From positions 47,644-111,643 of the forward strand of contig CAZQIV010000004.1 in NCBI GenBank assembly GCA_964593705.1: a DNA stretch of 64,000 bases. Direction: 5' to 3'. Positions 41,492 through 51,870 of the stretch are shown here, piece after piece. The notes below the pieces were generated by a model that was not told the DNA's origin, did not search any database, and saw nothing but the letters and a program-made list of their open reading frames with translations. The position numbers were made by a program, and so were the translations under genes. Within the stretch, counting starts at the first letter, position 1. The number at the start of each line of letters is the position of its first letter. The stretch is from SABY01 sp964593705. Its GTDB lineage: Bacteria; Bacteroidota; Bacteroidia; Bacteroidales; 4484-276.

Positions 41492-41574
41492 TTGAATGTT
41501 TATAGTAAGCCAGCCAAAAAACCAATTTTTAATGTGCGTACTAAGTACTTGTCATGAAATAACGTGACTCATTG

Positions 41575-41910
41575 TAATAGATTTCTCCCGGCAACACACC
41601 CCCGAAAAATCGGGGCAGGCTGCTTCGCTTTGTGTTTTGGTACTAATGACAAGTAATGGTAATAAGCTGGAGTCCATGTTGCTGGACAGACCTCTCAGTC
41701 GCTACACTCCTACCAATGACAAATTTTTGTAACAAGTTTATTACAAATGATAAAATAGATTTCTCAGTCGCTACGCTCCTTCGAAAAGACACGGCTGTAA
41801 TGTAGTTGGGGGGGAGAGGAACATCGGGCGCTCCGCGCCCGATGTTCCTCTCCCCATACAACCCAGTGTGAAGCCATGTCTTTTCGATCGCAGGGAGAAA
41901 TCTATTCCAC
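41575..41910. repeat. AGATTTCTC-ended elements with perfect 21-bp palindrome
   Basis: An element bounded by ATAGATTTCTCAGTCGCTAC (41752 on) and CGCAGGGAGAAATCTATTCC (to 41910), with inner matching arms AGACACGGCT / AGCCATGTCT. At its centre 41811-41831 and 41835-41855 are perfect reverse complements with a 3-base loop (apex GGGCGC-tcc-GCGCCC). A second partial element with CCCCGAAAAATCGGGG lies at 41580-41640. Confidence 0.85.
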
Positions 41911-42041
41911 ATTGTCATTTCCTTATTATGCCCAAAAATTTTGGGTGAACTCTCGAAAAGACGTGGCTATGGCTATACATGGGGTGAAAGAAAGCGATGA
42001 GGCAACAATTATCCGGCATGCCCTTTACTATCACTTCAAAC

Positions 42042-45000
42042 TTAGCGTTCAGGTATAGGTTGCCCGCGCATCCAGGGAGCCCCGGCCTTGATGAACTGAT
42101 CTTCGAGTGCCGGAATGCGGTTTCCGCGGATATCTTCGATTTGCATCCTGATGTTGTCAAACTGTTGTTCGGCAACCTTTAGATTATCGAGGTGCGTTTT
42201 AGTTGGTCCGTAGGTAGAGCTAAAGGTTACCGACCATGCCGTATTCATCCTATCCATAATAGATAATGGTGTAGTTTCACCCACTTCCCTCCTCGAACTA
42301 TTGCCCTTAAGCTGTTCATCCAGATCATTTAAATCCTGTTTGAGGGCATGAATTTTTCCAAAAAGGTCGCCTTGAACTTCGGGCACTGATCCAAGTGAGA
42401 CCTCCATGGCAATAAGCTGTTTTTTCATATCGTCCATTGCAAGATCCACAGCAGAAAATGCCCGCCTCAAATTACCCAATCTGGCATAAATATCAGCAAG
42501 CTCTTCATCAGTAGAACCTTTAAGTACACCCTCATAAAGTTTTTCAACCTCGAAATTTATAGGTTTGGAAAGTTCAGTAATAACACCATCAATTTTCCTG
42601 GAGATTGTGGCCGTGTAAATTCCCGGATCGGCATATAATCCTGCCGGTTGGTCACCCACTGTAACCCTGTCAACATTTATTGCACGGGTAGAAGACTTTC
42701 TCAAATCCCAGGCAACACGGTGGAAGCCTTTGCCCACCGGACCTGAGAATTGCCTTATAGCATTTTCTTTGTCATCCTTTATTGTAATTAGTATTTGCGG
42801 GGCTTCCTGCCGCTTTTCATCCTCAAGGGCATCCCACCCGGGAAATGGAATATTTTCACCATTGAGTTTCTTTTCCATTTCCACCCGCTCCTGTTTTTTG
42901 GTTTTATAGTCCTTCCCTAAATAATAGGTAAAAACTGCGCCATAGGGTGGATTTGGTGCCTGGTAAAGTTCAGCCCCCTTTGATCCACGTTCGCCAAAAC
43001 TGATCACAGGCTTAGGGATGTACCACCAGGCCTTACGTGCAGGAAATAAAGTTGCTTCTTCGTTGAGTTGCTCTTCCGTTACCTCGCGCAGAGCGCTGTA
43101 ATCGTCAAGAATATAAAAACCCCGGCCAAAAGATGCGCCCACGAGATCGTTTTCCCTTGGCTGAATAGCAAGGTCGCGGAAACTAATGGTTGGTAAACCG
43201 CCGGTAATTTTTATCCACCTAATGCCTCCGTTAATGGTAAAGTAAATTCCAAATTCAGTTGCAGCAAAAAGCAGTTCCTGTTTTACATGATCCTGAACAA
43301 TTCTCCAAACCAAAGTCCTCTCCGGAATGTTCCCGCTGATAGATTTCCAGTTTTTGCCCCCGTTTTCACTTTTAAAAATATAGGGTTTAAAATCACCAAA
43401 TTTATGGTTGTCCAAAACTACATAAACCGTATTTTCATCAAACAAGTCAGCTTTGATATCATTAACAAAAGCTGTGGCCGGTACGCCGGGCAATGAAGCG
43501 ACCTGGATCTTGTTCCAACTTATGCCTCCGTCTTTGGTTATCTGAATAAGCCCGTCATCGGTTCCGGCATAAATTAATCCTTCCTTAACCGGCGATTCGG
43601 ATAAGGATGTAATGGTGTTGTAATTGGACATGGCGTGCAAATCCCAGTGAGAATCCCAGCTTTGCTGTTTGCCCATAATGGGTAGTTCGATGCGTTCCTG
43701 GTTAAGGGTAAGATCAGTAGAAACCGGCATCCAGCTATCTCCACGATCATCCGAACGCCACAACCTTTGCGATGCAAAATACAATCTTGGGGGCGAATGT
43801 GGGCTAACAAGTATTGGCGAATCCCAGTTCCAGCGTTCGTCAGGATCATCAAGTCCGGGCTGCGGCCTAACGCTAACAACCTCATTCGTGGTCATGTCGA
43901 TACGGCTGAGATAGCCCTGCTGCGACTGTGCATAAACAATGGCCGGATTTCCGGGTTCGGTGGCCGGTTGATGCCCATCGCCTCCAAGAATCACCCTCCA
44001 GTCGGAGTTCATAATTCCATGCCGTGTATCCGTGCGTGATGGGCCACCCTGGGTGTTGTTATCCTGGGTTCCACCGTAAACGTTATAAAAAGGTTCGGCA
44101 TCATCAAGGGCAACTTTATAGAATTGAGTTAAAGGAAGGTTTTCGATAAATCGCCAGTTTTCGGCCAAATCGAAACTTTCGTATAATCCGCCATCGGTTC
44201 CAACCAATAAGTAATCAGGATCATCGACACGAAAAGCCATGGCATGATTATCAGAATGTTTGTACTCTTCTTTTAAGGTCTTGAAATTTTTCCCACCATT
44301 ATCAGAAACTCTTATCCTCACATCCATCAAATAAATCCTGTCAAAAACATGAGGGCTGGCATACAACTCCTGGTAATAATGGAGGCCTGTTCCTCCCGAA
44401 ACCATATCGGACATCATAGTCCAGGATTCCCCTCGATTTTCGGAGCGGTAAACACTACCGGAACGTCTTTCGAGTTCAATGGCTGCATAAACCACATCAG
44501 GTTGCTGGGGCGAAATGGCAAGTCCAATTTTCCCCATTCTTCCGTTGGGTAATCCTGTTGCAAGTTTTTTCCAGGTGTCGCCACCATCTTCTGAACGATA
44601 AATAGCAGTATTTGGCCCACCACCCATGTAAGCAGCCACATTGCGATGCCTCTGCCAACTTGCGGCATACAAGCGATCAGGATTTCGTGGGTCAATTAAA
44701 ATATCAGTTACACCGGTGTATTCTTCATCGCCAAGGGTCTTCTTCCAGGTTTTGCCTCCATCAATAGATTTATAAAAACCCCTTTCTCCCCCACTTTTCC
44801 ATAGTGGCCCCTGAACAGCAACAAAAATAATGTTGGAGTTTTCGGGATGTACAATGATTTTTGAGATATGCTCGGATAATTTCAAACCCATGTTGATCCA
44901 TGTAGCGCCACCATCTTCACTTTTATAAATTCCATCACCATAGCCTACATGCCTGCCACCAACATTCTCGCCTGTTCCTACCCAAACGGTATTAGGATTT

Positions 45001-45314
45001 TGAGGATCGAGCGTAACGCATCCAATGGAATATGAATTTTGCTTGTCGAAAATTGGTGTCCAGGAAATGGCTGCATTTTCAGTTTTCCATACTCCGCCCG
45101 ACCCAACGGCAACAAACCACTCATTGTCATTTTCAGGGTTGATGGCAATATCAGCAATACGTCCCGACATAAAAGCAGGGCCAATATTACGCATCTCAAA
45201 ACCTGAAAAATTCTTGTCCGAAAACAAAGAGTCGGCGTTTTGCGCGGGTAAATTAATTGTTGGCAGGAAAAATAAAAACAAAGCAATTGGCAGATAGTGG
45301 AAAGTCTTTTTCAT
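42042..45314 (-). CDS. Sortilin/VPS10-like BNR-repeat secreted protein
   Basis: 1090 residues from the ATG at 45314; the upstream extension to 45443 lacks a signal peptide and is rejected. Signal peptide ~1-24 (ending PAQ). Residues ~40-780 contain many Asp-box repeats (YKSEDGGATW, YKSIDGGKTW, YRSEDGGDTW), forming the ten-bladed propeller of the sortilin type, as in exo-alpha-sialidases and xyloglucanases. The C-terminal ~300 residues are helical (DEELADIYARLGNLRRA) without a T9SS sorting domain. The catalytic function is not evident; sialidase motifs (RIP) were not found. Common in Bacteroidetes with unknown role. Confidence 0.85.
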   Translation of the reverse strand: MKKTFHYLPIALFLFFLPTINLPAQNADSLFSDKNFSGFEMRNIGPAFMSGRIADIAINPENDNEWFVAVGSGGVWKTENAAISWTPIFDKQNSYSIGCVTLDPQNPNTVWVGTGENVGGRHVGYGDGIYKSEDGGATWINMGLKLSEHISKIIVHPENSNIIFVAVQGPLWKSGGERGFYKSIDGGKTWKKTLGDEEYTGVTDILIDPRNPDRLYAASWQRHRNVAAYMGGGPNTAIYRSEDGGDTWKKLATGLPNGRMGKIGLAISPQQPDVVYAAIELERRSGSVYRSENRGESWTMMSDMVSGGTGLHYYQELYASPHVFDRIYLMDVRIRVSDNGGKNFKTLKEEYKHSDNHAMAFRVDDPDYLLVGTDGGLYESFDLAENWRFIENLPLTQFYKVALDDAEPFYNVYGGTQDNNTQGGPSRTDTRHGIMNSDWRVILGGDGHQPATEPGNPAIVYAQSQQGYLSRIDMTTNEVVSVRPQPGLDDPDERWNWDSPILVSPHSPPRLYFASQRLWRSDDRGDSWMPVSTDLTLNQERIELPIMGKQQSWDSHWDLHAMSNYNTITSLSESPVKEGLIYAGTDDGLIQITKDGGISWNKIQVASLPGVPATAFVNDIKADLFDENTVYVVLDNHKFGDFKPYIFKSENGGKNWKSISGNIPERTLVWRIVQDHVKQELLFAATEFGIYFTINGGIRWIKITGGLPTISFRDLAIQPRENDLVGASFGRGFYILDDYSALREVTEEQLNEEATLFPARKAWWYIPKPVISFGERGSKGAELYQAPNPPYGAVFTYYLGKDYKTKKQERVEMEKKLNGENIPFPGWDALEDEKRQEAPQILITIKDDKENAIRQFSGPVGKGFHRVAWDLRKSSTRAINVDRVTVGDQPAGLYADPGIYTATISRKIDGVITELSKPINFEVEKLYEGVLKGSTDEELADIYARLGNLRRAFSAVDLAMDDMKKQLIAMEVSLGSVPEVQGDLFGKIHALKQDLNDLDEQLKGNSSRREVGETTPLSIMDRMNTAWSVTFSSTYGPTKTHLDNLKVAEQQFDNIRMQIEDIRGNRIPALEDQFIKAGAPWMRGQPIPER

Positions 45315-45460
45315 CGTGTAGTAAATTTTAGTAAATGCGGACAAAAATATTGAAAAATATTCCGGCAAATAGCAATCAACCACCTGATTGATAAATACAC
45401 GACAAAATTTAACATCTTTCAACTTTTTTTTATCCTTTATCATTCATCAATAATTGCTCA

Positions 45461-45780
45461 TTCGCTTCGTTCTCTCAAGTCTCTTCGGTCGCCTCGTTCG
45501 CTTCATTCTCTCAAGTCTCTTCGGTCGCCTACTTCGCTTAAGTCTCTAAAGTCGCCTCGTTCACCTACTTCGCTTAAGTCTCTAAAGTCTCTAAGGTCGC
45601 CTACTTCGCTTCGTTCGCTTCGTTCGCTTCATTCTCTCAAGTCTCTCCGTTCGCCTCGTTCGCCTCCTTCGCTCAAGTCTCTCCGTTCGCTTCGTTCGCT
45701 TCATTCTCTCAAGTCTCTCCGTTCGCTTCGTTCGCCTCCTTCGCTCAAGTCTCTTCGGTCGCTTCGTTCGCTTCGTTCGA
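45461..45780. repeat. 9-bp minisatellite, about 35 units
   Basis: Uninterrupted 9-base periodicity with units TTCGCTTCG, TTCTCTCAA, GTCTCTTCG, GTCGCCTCG and TTCGCCTCC. Same family as 16960-17410 but with more CG-type units. Ends about 80 bases before the lipoprotein operon, in its promoter region. The minus-strand frame here (Arg/Thr/Glu-rich) is a translation of the repeat, not a gene. Confidence 0.95.
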
Positions 45781-45860
45781 AAAAAACTTTGACACATTCT
45801 TTTCATTCCCTCGCCTCACTAAAACTTTTATTAATTTTACGGCCATCCAAGATTAGAGTT

Positions 45861-47489
45861 ATGCTAAACAAAATCCAAACTTATGTAATCGTATTTTTTG
45901 TCATTTCTTTACTTTTTGCAAGCTGTGCTGTGAAGAAAATGACCAAGCAGGCCGAGCAATTTGAAGGAGCCGGCATGTTTAAGGAAGCTTCGGAAATGTA
46001 TTACCAGGCATTGCAGAAAAAACCGGGCAAAGCTGAACTGAAAATTGCACTCAACCGAACCGGACAAATCTATTATGAATATCTGGCATCAGAAATCAAA
46101 AACAGTTTCAACCGGGGAGAATACAAGGAAACGGTTTATTATTACATGGAAGCCGGCGATTTGATAAATAAATTTAAAAGAACCGGGATAAATATTAAAC
46201 CTGACCCTGCTGCCGAAAGATATTTCAGCGATGCCAAAGACTATTACCTCGATGACCGATACGATCTCGGGCTGAAACACATCACCGATCAGGAATTTAA
46301 TGAGGCCAAAGCTGTTTTTAGTGAAATTTTCAACATCGATCCCGATTATAAAGATACCCGAACCTATTTGAATGAAGCGACTTTCGAGCCCATTTACCGT
46401 CAGGGTAACCAATATTTTGTGGATGGCCGTTACATGGATGCATACAACAACTGGGAAAGTATTTATCAACGAGAAAAGAATTATAAGGACACCCACGACC
46501 GCATGGATCAGGCGCTGAACGAGCGCTACAAAGAAGGAACCCTGCTCTTGATGAATGAGGGTTTTAATGATGCGGCCATAGCTCTCGGACAGGTTTACAA
46601 TGCCAATCCAAACTTTAAGGATGTGAAATCGCAATACATCGAAGCACGTAACGAGCCCATTTACAGGCAAGCCAAACTGGACATGAAAGATGGTAAATGC
46701 CGAACAGCTTTTTTCGACTTTGAAAGAATAATTAATGATGCAGGAACTTATAAAGATACAAAGGATTTGAAAGGCCGGGCTCTTGAATGTGCAGAATATC
46801 CGGTGGCTATTTTTTCGCAAAATCCCCGGCAATACAACAGCGAGGCAGGTCAATTTGAGGATGCAACCATCAAAAGTCTTGTAAACAAGAATAATATCTT
46901 CCTTAAAGTTTTTGATCTTACCTCGCTAAACAGCAGACTGGAAAGCCGCCTGATGAACAGTGCGGGAAACATTGATGAAGCCGCTTTGAGAACACTCAAT
47001 CGCGACAACAATATCAAGGCCGTGCTAATCCTTACTTACGAAAACTACAAAAAGAATAACGGCAAACTTGAAAAGGATGAAATGACAGGCTTTGAGCGCA
47101 TCGTCACAAAATCGACTGATGGCGAAACCAGGGTTTACGACAAACACATCACCTATTTTGAGTACAAGCAAAAAAATGAAATTGCATTGACTATCCATTA
47201 CAAACTCATTTCGACAGCAAACGGCGAGATACTTTTGTCAGACTCTTACAGCGGATCGAAAAAGGACGAGATCAATTATGCCACCTACAGCGGAGATCAT
47301 AACCAGGTTTATCCGGCGAAAAGTGTGAACGGAACCTGGAATATTGACGAATCGGGCTATCGCAGTTTACAATCATTGCTCAGAAGCGATAAGGATATCT
47401 CTTCGATTGAAAGCCTTCAAAAATCATTGTTTAACGAATTATCGGGTGATATTGCCGGAGACATTAACAACTTCAATCCTGAAAAATGA
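45861..47489 (+). CDS. TPR-type outer-membrane lipoprotein, first gene of a lipoprotein pair
   Basis: 542 residues from the ATG at 45861; the longer frame from 45789 lacks a signal peptide. Lipobox LLFASC at ~15-20, so lipidated at Cys20. Residues ~20-310 are TPR-like helical pairs (ALQKKPGKAELK, AKAVFSEIFNIDPDYKDT, AAIALGQVYNANPNFKDV). The last ~230 residues form an alpha/beta domain (INVDxAALRTLNRDNNIKAVLIL-like region from ~375) reminiscent of CsgG/LpoB-type lipoprotein domains, weakly. The stop overlaps the ATG of the next gene (ATGA), so both are made together. Likely envelope assembly; function unknown. Confidence 0.75.
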   Translation: MLNKIQTYVIVFFVISLLFASCAVKKMTKQAEQFEGAGMFKEASEMYYQALQKKPGKAELKIALNRTGQIYYEYLASEIKNSFNRGEYKETVYYYMEAGDLINKFKRTGINIKPDPAAERYFSDAKDYYLDDRYDLGLKHITDQEFNEAKAVFSEIFNIDPDYKDTRTYLNEATFEPIYRQGNQYFVDGRYMDAYNNWESIYQREKNYKDTHDRMDQALNERYKEGTLLLMNEGFNDAAIALGQVYNANPNFKDVKSQYIEARNEPIYRQAKLDMKDGKCRTAFFDFERIINDAGTYKDTKDLKGRALECAEYPVAIFSQNPRQYNSEAGQFEDATIKSLVNKNNIFLKVFDLTSLNSRLESRLMNSAGNIDEAALRTLNRDNNIKAVLILTYENYKKNNGKLEKDEMTGFERIVTKSTDGETRVYDKHITYFEYKQKNEIALTIHYKLISTANGEILLSDSYSGSKKDEINYATYSGDHNQVYPAKSVNGTWNIDESGYRSLQSLLRSDKDISSIESLQKSLFNELSGDIAGDINNFNPEK

Positions 47490-48865
47490 AAAAAATAGTA
47501 CCATATTTTCTACTTATCTTTTTGATGGCCTGTTCAACAGGAAAAAATATCAGCTACGAAGAACTAATGGCGGGAGCCCCGGCATGGGTTAAACAAACCC
47601 CAAACTCAAGTCAGTACTATCATGGCGTTGGGTTGGCTTCAAAAGTTAGCGCTCCGGCTGAATTCCGGGAAGTAGCAAGGCAAAATGCACTTTCGGAACT
47701 GGCCTCCGGAATTTCGGTTAACATATCTTCATCTTCCGTTTTAAATCAATTTGAGTTTGACGACAACTACAGCGAATTTTTTCGGGATAACATCAAACTT
47801 ACCACGCAACAATACCTTGAAGGTTACGAATTGGTGGATAGCTGGGAAAACACCCGGCAATATTGGGTTTATTACCGATTGTCGAAAACTAAATTTAACG
47901 AAATAAAACAGCAAAGAATAGATAAAGCCCTGGATGCTTCGAAATCGGAATTTATGAAAGCCAGGGATTTTCAAGCTGAAGGGAATTTTCAGGAGTCGAT
48001 GCGCTTTTATATGAAATCCATCGAAGATGTAAAAGACTTCTTAGGCGATGATCTGAAAACTGAAATTGACGGCAAAAACCAGGATTTTTCGAGTTTGCTT
48101 ATTTCTGATATGATCAGGATGATTCCCCACCTAAAAATAGTGTTTCCTACAGAAAAACATCGCTTCGTCAGAGGTGTAGGCCACGAGCACGAAACCATTG
48201 TTTTAAGTGTGGTGTATGATGATAAAACTCCCGTTAAGGGTGTAAATATTGAAACAGAATTCTCCTATGCTCCCGGAAAATCAATTCAAAAAACTTCGGA
48301 CGCCAACGGGAAAGTAAGGATTAAAGTTGAAAACTTTGATACCCGCAAAAAAGAGGAATACATCAGGGCCTGGGTAAACATCGACAAACTTATCAAAGAA
48401 AGTACCAACGATCAGATGGTACGCCGACTGATGGAGAGCCTTGAATTTCCGGTGTTTGAATATCCGGTTGAGATTGTTTCGCCAAAATTCTACATCGAAG
48501 CCAACGAAAAAAATATGGGTGCAGCCTTAAGCAGCAGTAAAGTTAAACGGGAATTTCGCAGCCTGATTGAAAGGGATGGGTTTGAAATGGCAAACGATGA
48601 AAAACTTGCTGATTATATTTTGACCTCAGAAGTTTCCACAGAAAAAGATAATGAAGTCAAAGGGAAATTTTCGGCTAAGCTTACCGCATCATTTATGTTA
48701 AAAAACGGAAAAGGCCAAACGGTTTACTCTGAAAATATAACAAACATCAGCGGGCTGGGCAACAGTTTTGAATCGGCCGGCGAAGATGCCTACAAGTCGC
48801 TTGAGGGCAAAATCAGGATTAACATTTACCCGGCCATGTACAATGCTGTTTTTAAATCGTATTAA
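47486..48865 (+). CDS. LPP20-family lipoprotein
   Basis: 459 residues. Lipobox FLMACS, Cys at ~15. Residues ~25-140 match the LPP20 domain (APAWVKQTP ... YYHGVGLASK ... AFREVARQNALSELA-like segment, RQNALSELASGISV). Then a helical stretch and an Ig-like domain (~225-300) and a C-terminal domain (~330-455) similar in style to the last domain of the preceding gene. Translationally coupled to that gene (4-base overlap), so the two lipoproteins probably form one envelope complex. Confidence 0.8.
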   Translation: MKKIVPYFLLIFLMACSTGKNISYEELMAGAPAWVKQTPNSSQYYHGVGLASKVSAPAEFREVARQNALSELASGISVNISSSSVLNQFEFDDNYSEFFRDNIKLTTQQYLEGYELVDSWENTRQYWVYYRLSKTKFNEIKQQRIDKALDASKSEFMKARDFQAEGNFQESMRFYMKSIEDVKDFLGDDLKTEIDGKNQDFSSLLISDMIRMIPHLKIVFPTEKHRFVRGVGHEHETIVLSVVYDDKTPVKGVNIETEFSYAPGKSIQKTSDANGKVRIKVENFDTRKKEEYIRAWVNIDKLIKESTNDQMVRRLMESLEFPVFEYPVEIVSPKFYIEANEKNMGAALSSSKVKREFRSLIERDGFEMANDEKLADYILTSEVSTEKDNEVKGKFSAKLTASFMLKNGKGQTVYSENITNISGLGNSFESAGEDAYKSLEGKIRINIYPAMYNAVFKSY

Positions 48866-48883
48866 TTCTACCTTAGCAGATTA

Positions 48884-49022
48884 TGTTCAAAACGAAAAAT
48901 CAATCCACATTAACCCCATCCGCCAATTGGCGGAGATAGATTAATTTTTCTACATTCTTCCGTCAGCTGACGGATTGGGGTAAAAATGCAGAAAAATCTA
49001 ATGTATTAAAGTAGAATTAATT
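48884..49022. repeat. Family B-related repeat with two mini-palindromes
   Basis: TCCGCCAATTGGCGGA (48919-48934) and TCCGTCAGCTGACGGA (48959-48974); flank GGATTGGGGTAAAAA matches the family B copy at 22352-22366. Outer arms TTTTTCTACA and TGCAGAAAAA differ from the other copies but still nearly pair with each other. Confidence 0.75.
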
Positions 49023-49025
49023 CTG

Positions 49026-49697
49026 ATGACCAATCGTCCAATCATACATATCGACAATATTTCCGTTTACCGGAAAAAAATTCTTGTGCTGTCAAAGCTG
49101 AGCCTCAATGTTAACGAAGGAGAATTTATTTATTTGCTTGGCAAAACAGGATGCGGCAAAACCAGTCTGCTAAAAACCTTATATGCTGAATTGAAAGTTG
49201 AGGAAGGATTTGCACAAATTGCAGATTTTAACCTCACCAACATTAAAACCAAAGAAATCCCTTTTCTGAGAAGAACGTTGGGTATTGTTTTCCAGGATTT
49301 CCAGTTACTCACCGATCGGACGGTTAACGAAAACCTGAAATTTATTATGCGGGCCACCGGGTGGAAAAACATAGAAAGAATGAAAGAACGTTGCCATGAA
49401 GTGCTGAACCTCGTGGGCATTCCAACCAAAGGATTTAAAATGCCCCACGAACTTTCGGGTGGCGAACAACAAAGGGTTTGCATTGCCCGCGCGTTGCTCA
49501 ACAACCCGCCCATTCTGCTCGCCGATGAACCTACCGGCAACCTTGACCCTGAGACTTCACGTGAAATCCTGGGTCTTTTACATGCAATTAATCAACATGG
49601 CACAAGTATAATTTTGGCCACCCACAACCATTACCTCATTGATGAGTTTCCGGGCAGACAGGTACTTATGGAAAGGGGAAAGGTAGTAAAAGCCTAA
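49026..49697 (+). CDS. ftsE: Cell-division ABC transporter ATPase FtsE
   Basis: 223 residues, typical FtsE length. Walker A GKTGCGKTSLLK (~39-50), Q-loop QDFQLL, signature LSGGEQQRVCIARALL, Walker B ILLADEPTGNLDP and H-loop ATHNH. With the membrane partner FtsX it links the division ring to peptidoglycan hydrolases. No ftsX is adjacent in this window. Similarity to LolD-type ATPases means the name rests on the FQDFQLL...EFPGRQVL features and length. The stop codon overlaps the start of a family A-type repeat. Confidence 0.85.
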   Translation: MTNRPIIHIDNISVYRKKILVLSKLSLNVNEGEFIYLLGKTGCGKTSLLKTLYAELKVEEGFAQIADFNLTNIKTKEIPFLRRTLGIVFQDFQLLTDRTVNENLKFIMRATGWKNIERMKERCHEVLNLVGIPTKGFKMPHELSGGEQQRVCIARALLNNPPILLADEPTGNLDPETSREILGLLHAINQHGTSIILATHNHYLIDEFPGRQVLMERGKVVKA

Positions 49698-50040
49698 TTT
49701 GTGCGTGTTTTAAAAGTAACATTTAGAAAAATATACGCTTTCAGATTTAAGATTTAAGATGTTGGTGAAATTAAACACAATCTAAAATCTCCTCCATAGG
49801 AGTCCTTCGGACGATTACCGGCTTAATGATGTTATTGAAAGAAGTTTTTTGAGACTTGCAACATTTCAGGAAGACTGGGTTTGCAGCAAATGTTTGCCTT
49901 TTTAATTTGCTCCGGCTAACTTATTATCCAATTATGAATATGCATAAATTGCCGCAGGCTTCAGCCTGCGGATAAAGGCAGTATAAGAAAAACTCCGGGC
50001 TTTAGCCCATAATATCCGGATTTAGACAAAAATCAACTGT
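49696..50040. repeat. Family A-type repeat followed by short hairpins
   Basis: AATTTGTGCGTGTTTTAAAAGTAAC then TTAGAAAAATATACGCTTTCAG and AGGAGTCCTTCGGAC match 253-400. Farther on are GCCGCAGGCTTCAGCCTGCGG (49952-49972) and CGGGCTTTAGCCC. No gene in 49698-50111. Confidence 0.7.
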
Positions 50041-50111
50041 TCCTATTTTGATCTTTCAAAAAAGAAAAACAATACTGTCGCGTAAGATTCGGTTTAAGCC
50101 TTTACCCTTCT

Positions 50112-51320
50112 TTAGATTTTTCGGATAATCAATTTTCTGCTTACAATTTTTTGGCCCAGGTATATTTCGAGGTAGTAAACCCCCGGCTTTAGATCGTTAA
50201 TCGGCAAAACAAGCAAATTTGCTTTTGCGATTTTGTCAAAAACTTTATTGCCCATGCTATTATAAATTGAAATGTGGCTTATGACTTGCGAGGACTTGAT
50301 TTCAACGATATTACTTGCCGGGTTTGGATACACAAAAACACCATCCTGCATATCATCATTGATACCAACTACCACATCCACGCTATCAATATTTGAAGGC
50401 ACCGAAATACCTTCTTCATACAAAACCTTCGCGTAATAATGATAAATCCCAATAGGAAGGTATTTCAACAAAAGCCCCTTTTTTGTAGATGGAACTGTAT
50501 CATCCACAAGGCCGGAAAACTCGAATGTTGAAGCAATCGTTGCAAACTGGTCCTGATCATTGCACGCAATGGCCAATCCAACCTCAGTGCCCGGGATTTT
50601 AAAAATCGTGGACGCGCCATTGACAGGCTGTAATTCACTTATCCAATCATCCTCTCCGCTGTAAGAAAAATACATACCCTCGGTAAACATACTTTGCTCA
50701 CCGCTTATGCTATTAATACCTGAAGTGAATGAAGTAGGTGAATAATAATAAAACATCGGATGCAGGATGGTTTGGGGATCATAATACCAGGTATCCCCGC
50801 CTTCCATGTAAATATTTCCACCGCCATTAAGATAATCCGCAAGTACGGCCGCTTCAGAATCAGATAAGACATGGTTTTGTTCATAAATCCCGAGGCAAAC
50901 AAATATTGCTGCATATTGTGCAAGATCGTTCTGAAAAGTGGTTGTGTATTTCACCGGTAAGCCGATCGAAACAAGGGTTGAAGCAATAATAGACCCCGAT
51001 GAGTGGTTGGGGTCGGGATCGATCACAAGAATGCTGTCGTTCAGCGAAACCGGAGGACTCCAGGAAAGCATAACATCGTTTATGTTAAGACTTGCATCAA
51101 AGCTCATGGGAGGATTGATTTTATTTACTATGAATTGCCAGGTATCACAACCGATGCCATCTCCATAACTATTGTAAGGAATTACTTTCCAGAAATAATC
51201 CAATCCTTCGCTAAGAAATTCTTCAGGCTGATATTGATTTTCGGAAATAGTTAAACCATCAACAATATTTCCCGGCGGATTGTTAGTTCCAAAATAAAGC
51301 CTGTAGCCATCAATTAACAT
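50112..51320 (-). pseudogene. T9SS-secreted protein, 5'-truncated
   Basis: 402 codons. The C-terminal ~75 residues are a type A T9SS sorting domain (VFVYPNPASNIVEIKS ... LKPGVYYLEIYLG). The middle resembles a ThuA/GATase-like domain (ADYLNGGGNIYMEGGDTWYYDP). The N-terminus begins inside a fibronectin-like domain (YRLYFGTNNPPGNI) that resembles YSIYFGTNNPPTNI of the large T9SS protein at 58379. There is no signal peptide, which a T9SS cargo must have, and the frame stops a few codons upstream at the transposase start. Thus the gene was probably cut by the adjacent element; the missing 5' part is not found on its other side. Confidence 0.75.
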
Positions 51321-51870
51321 GAGATGTATAACATTTTATTTTTCAAAATATGACACCCTGATCAATACTTGCCACCATTTTGTTAACACATCCGAATCCG
51401 GCTATTCAGCTAAAGAACTACAGGATAAGTTGTATGTGAATGTAAAACTTTCACTGATCCAATTATATAAACGAAACGACTTGTACAGGGAAAAATGTAA
51501 GGGCGAATATGTGTATTTTAACAAGTATTTCCCGCGTCAGAAACAGCAATTATTCATACGTCATTCACAAAATGACACGGCAGTTTTAAATATTGGCCAA
51601 TTAGCCGCCCATGTTATCACAGATGAGATAAAAGCAGCAATTATTTTATTTTACAGCATTTTAAATGAGGAGCAAAAAAGATTATATGCCGGCTTGGAAT
51701 CATTGAAAATTGGTTATGGGGGCGATACCCTAATCTCCAAATTACTAAATATTGACCCTGAAACAACCAGCAAGGGGCGTAAAGAGCTCATAAGTAGGGA
51801 TTTTGAAAAAACCAGGGTACGAAAACACGGGGCAGGAAGGCCGGAAATAAAAAAAAAACTCCTGAAATAA
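51319..51870 (+). CDS. Transposase first frame (N-terminal part)
   Basis: 183 residues. Residues ~20-75 look like an extra helix-turn-helix DNA-binding region (SAKELQDKLYVNVKLSLIQL ... YVYFNKYFPR). Residues ~100-180 match the start of ISAzo13 transposases and end in RKHGAGRPEIKKK. The frame stops at 51870 just after a run of ten A (51849-51858). A -1 shift on that run opens KTPEIINKIKQLL and joins the second frame, giving a fused enzyme of about 470 residues. Such A-runs are classic slippery sites in IS elements, so the shift is probably programmed; a simple mutation is possible. Confidence 0.8.
   Translation: MRCITFYFSKYDTLINTCHHFVNTSESGYSAKELQDKLYVNVKLSLIQLYKRNDLYREKCKGEYVYFNKYFPRQKQQLFIRHSQNDTAVLNIGQLAAHVITDEIKAAIILFYSILNEEQKRLYAGLESLKIGYGGDTLISKLLNIDPETTSKGRKELISRDFEKTRVRKHGAGRPEIKKKLLK

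Noticed and set aside
45591..45806. Arg/Thr/Glu-rich 71-codon frame on the minus strand
   Set aside because: It is the translation of a 9-bp repeat (three codons per unit), not a gene; the 16960 array has stops in some frames.
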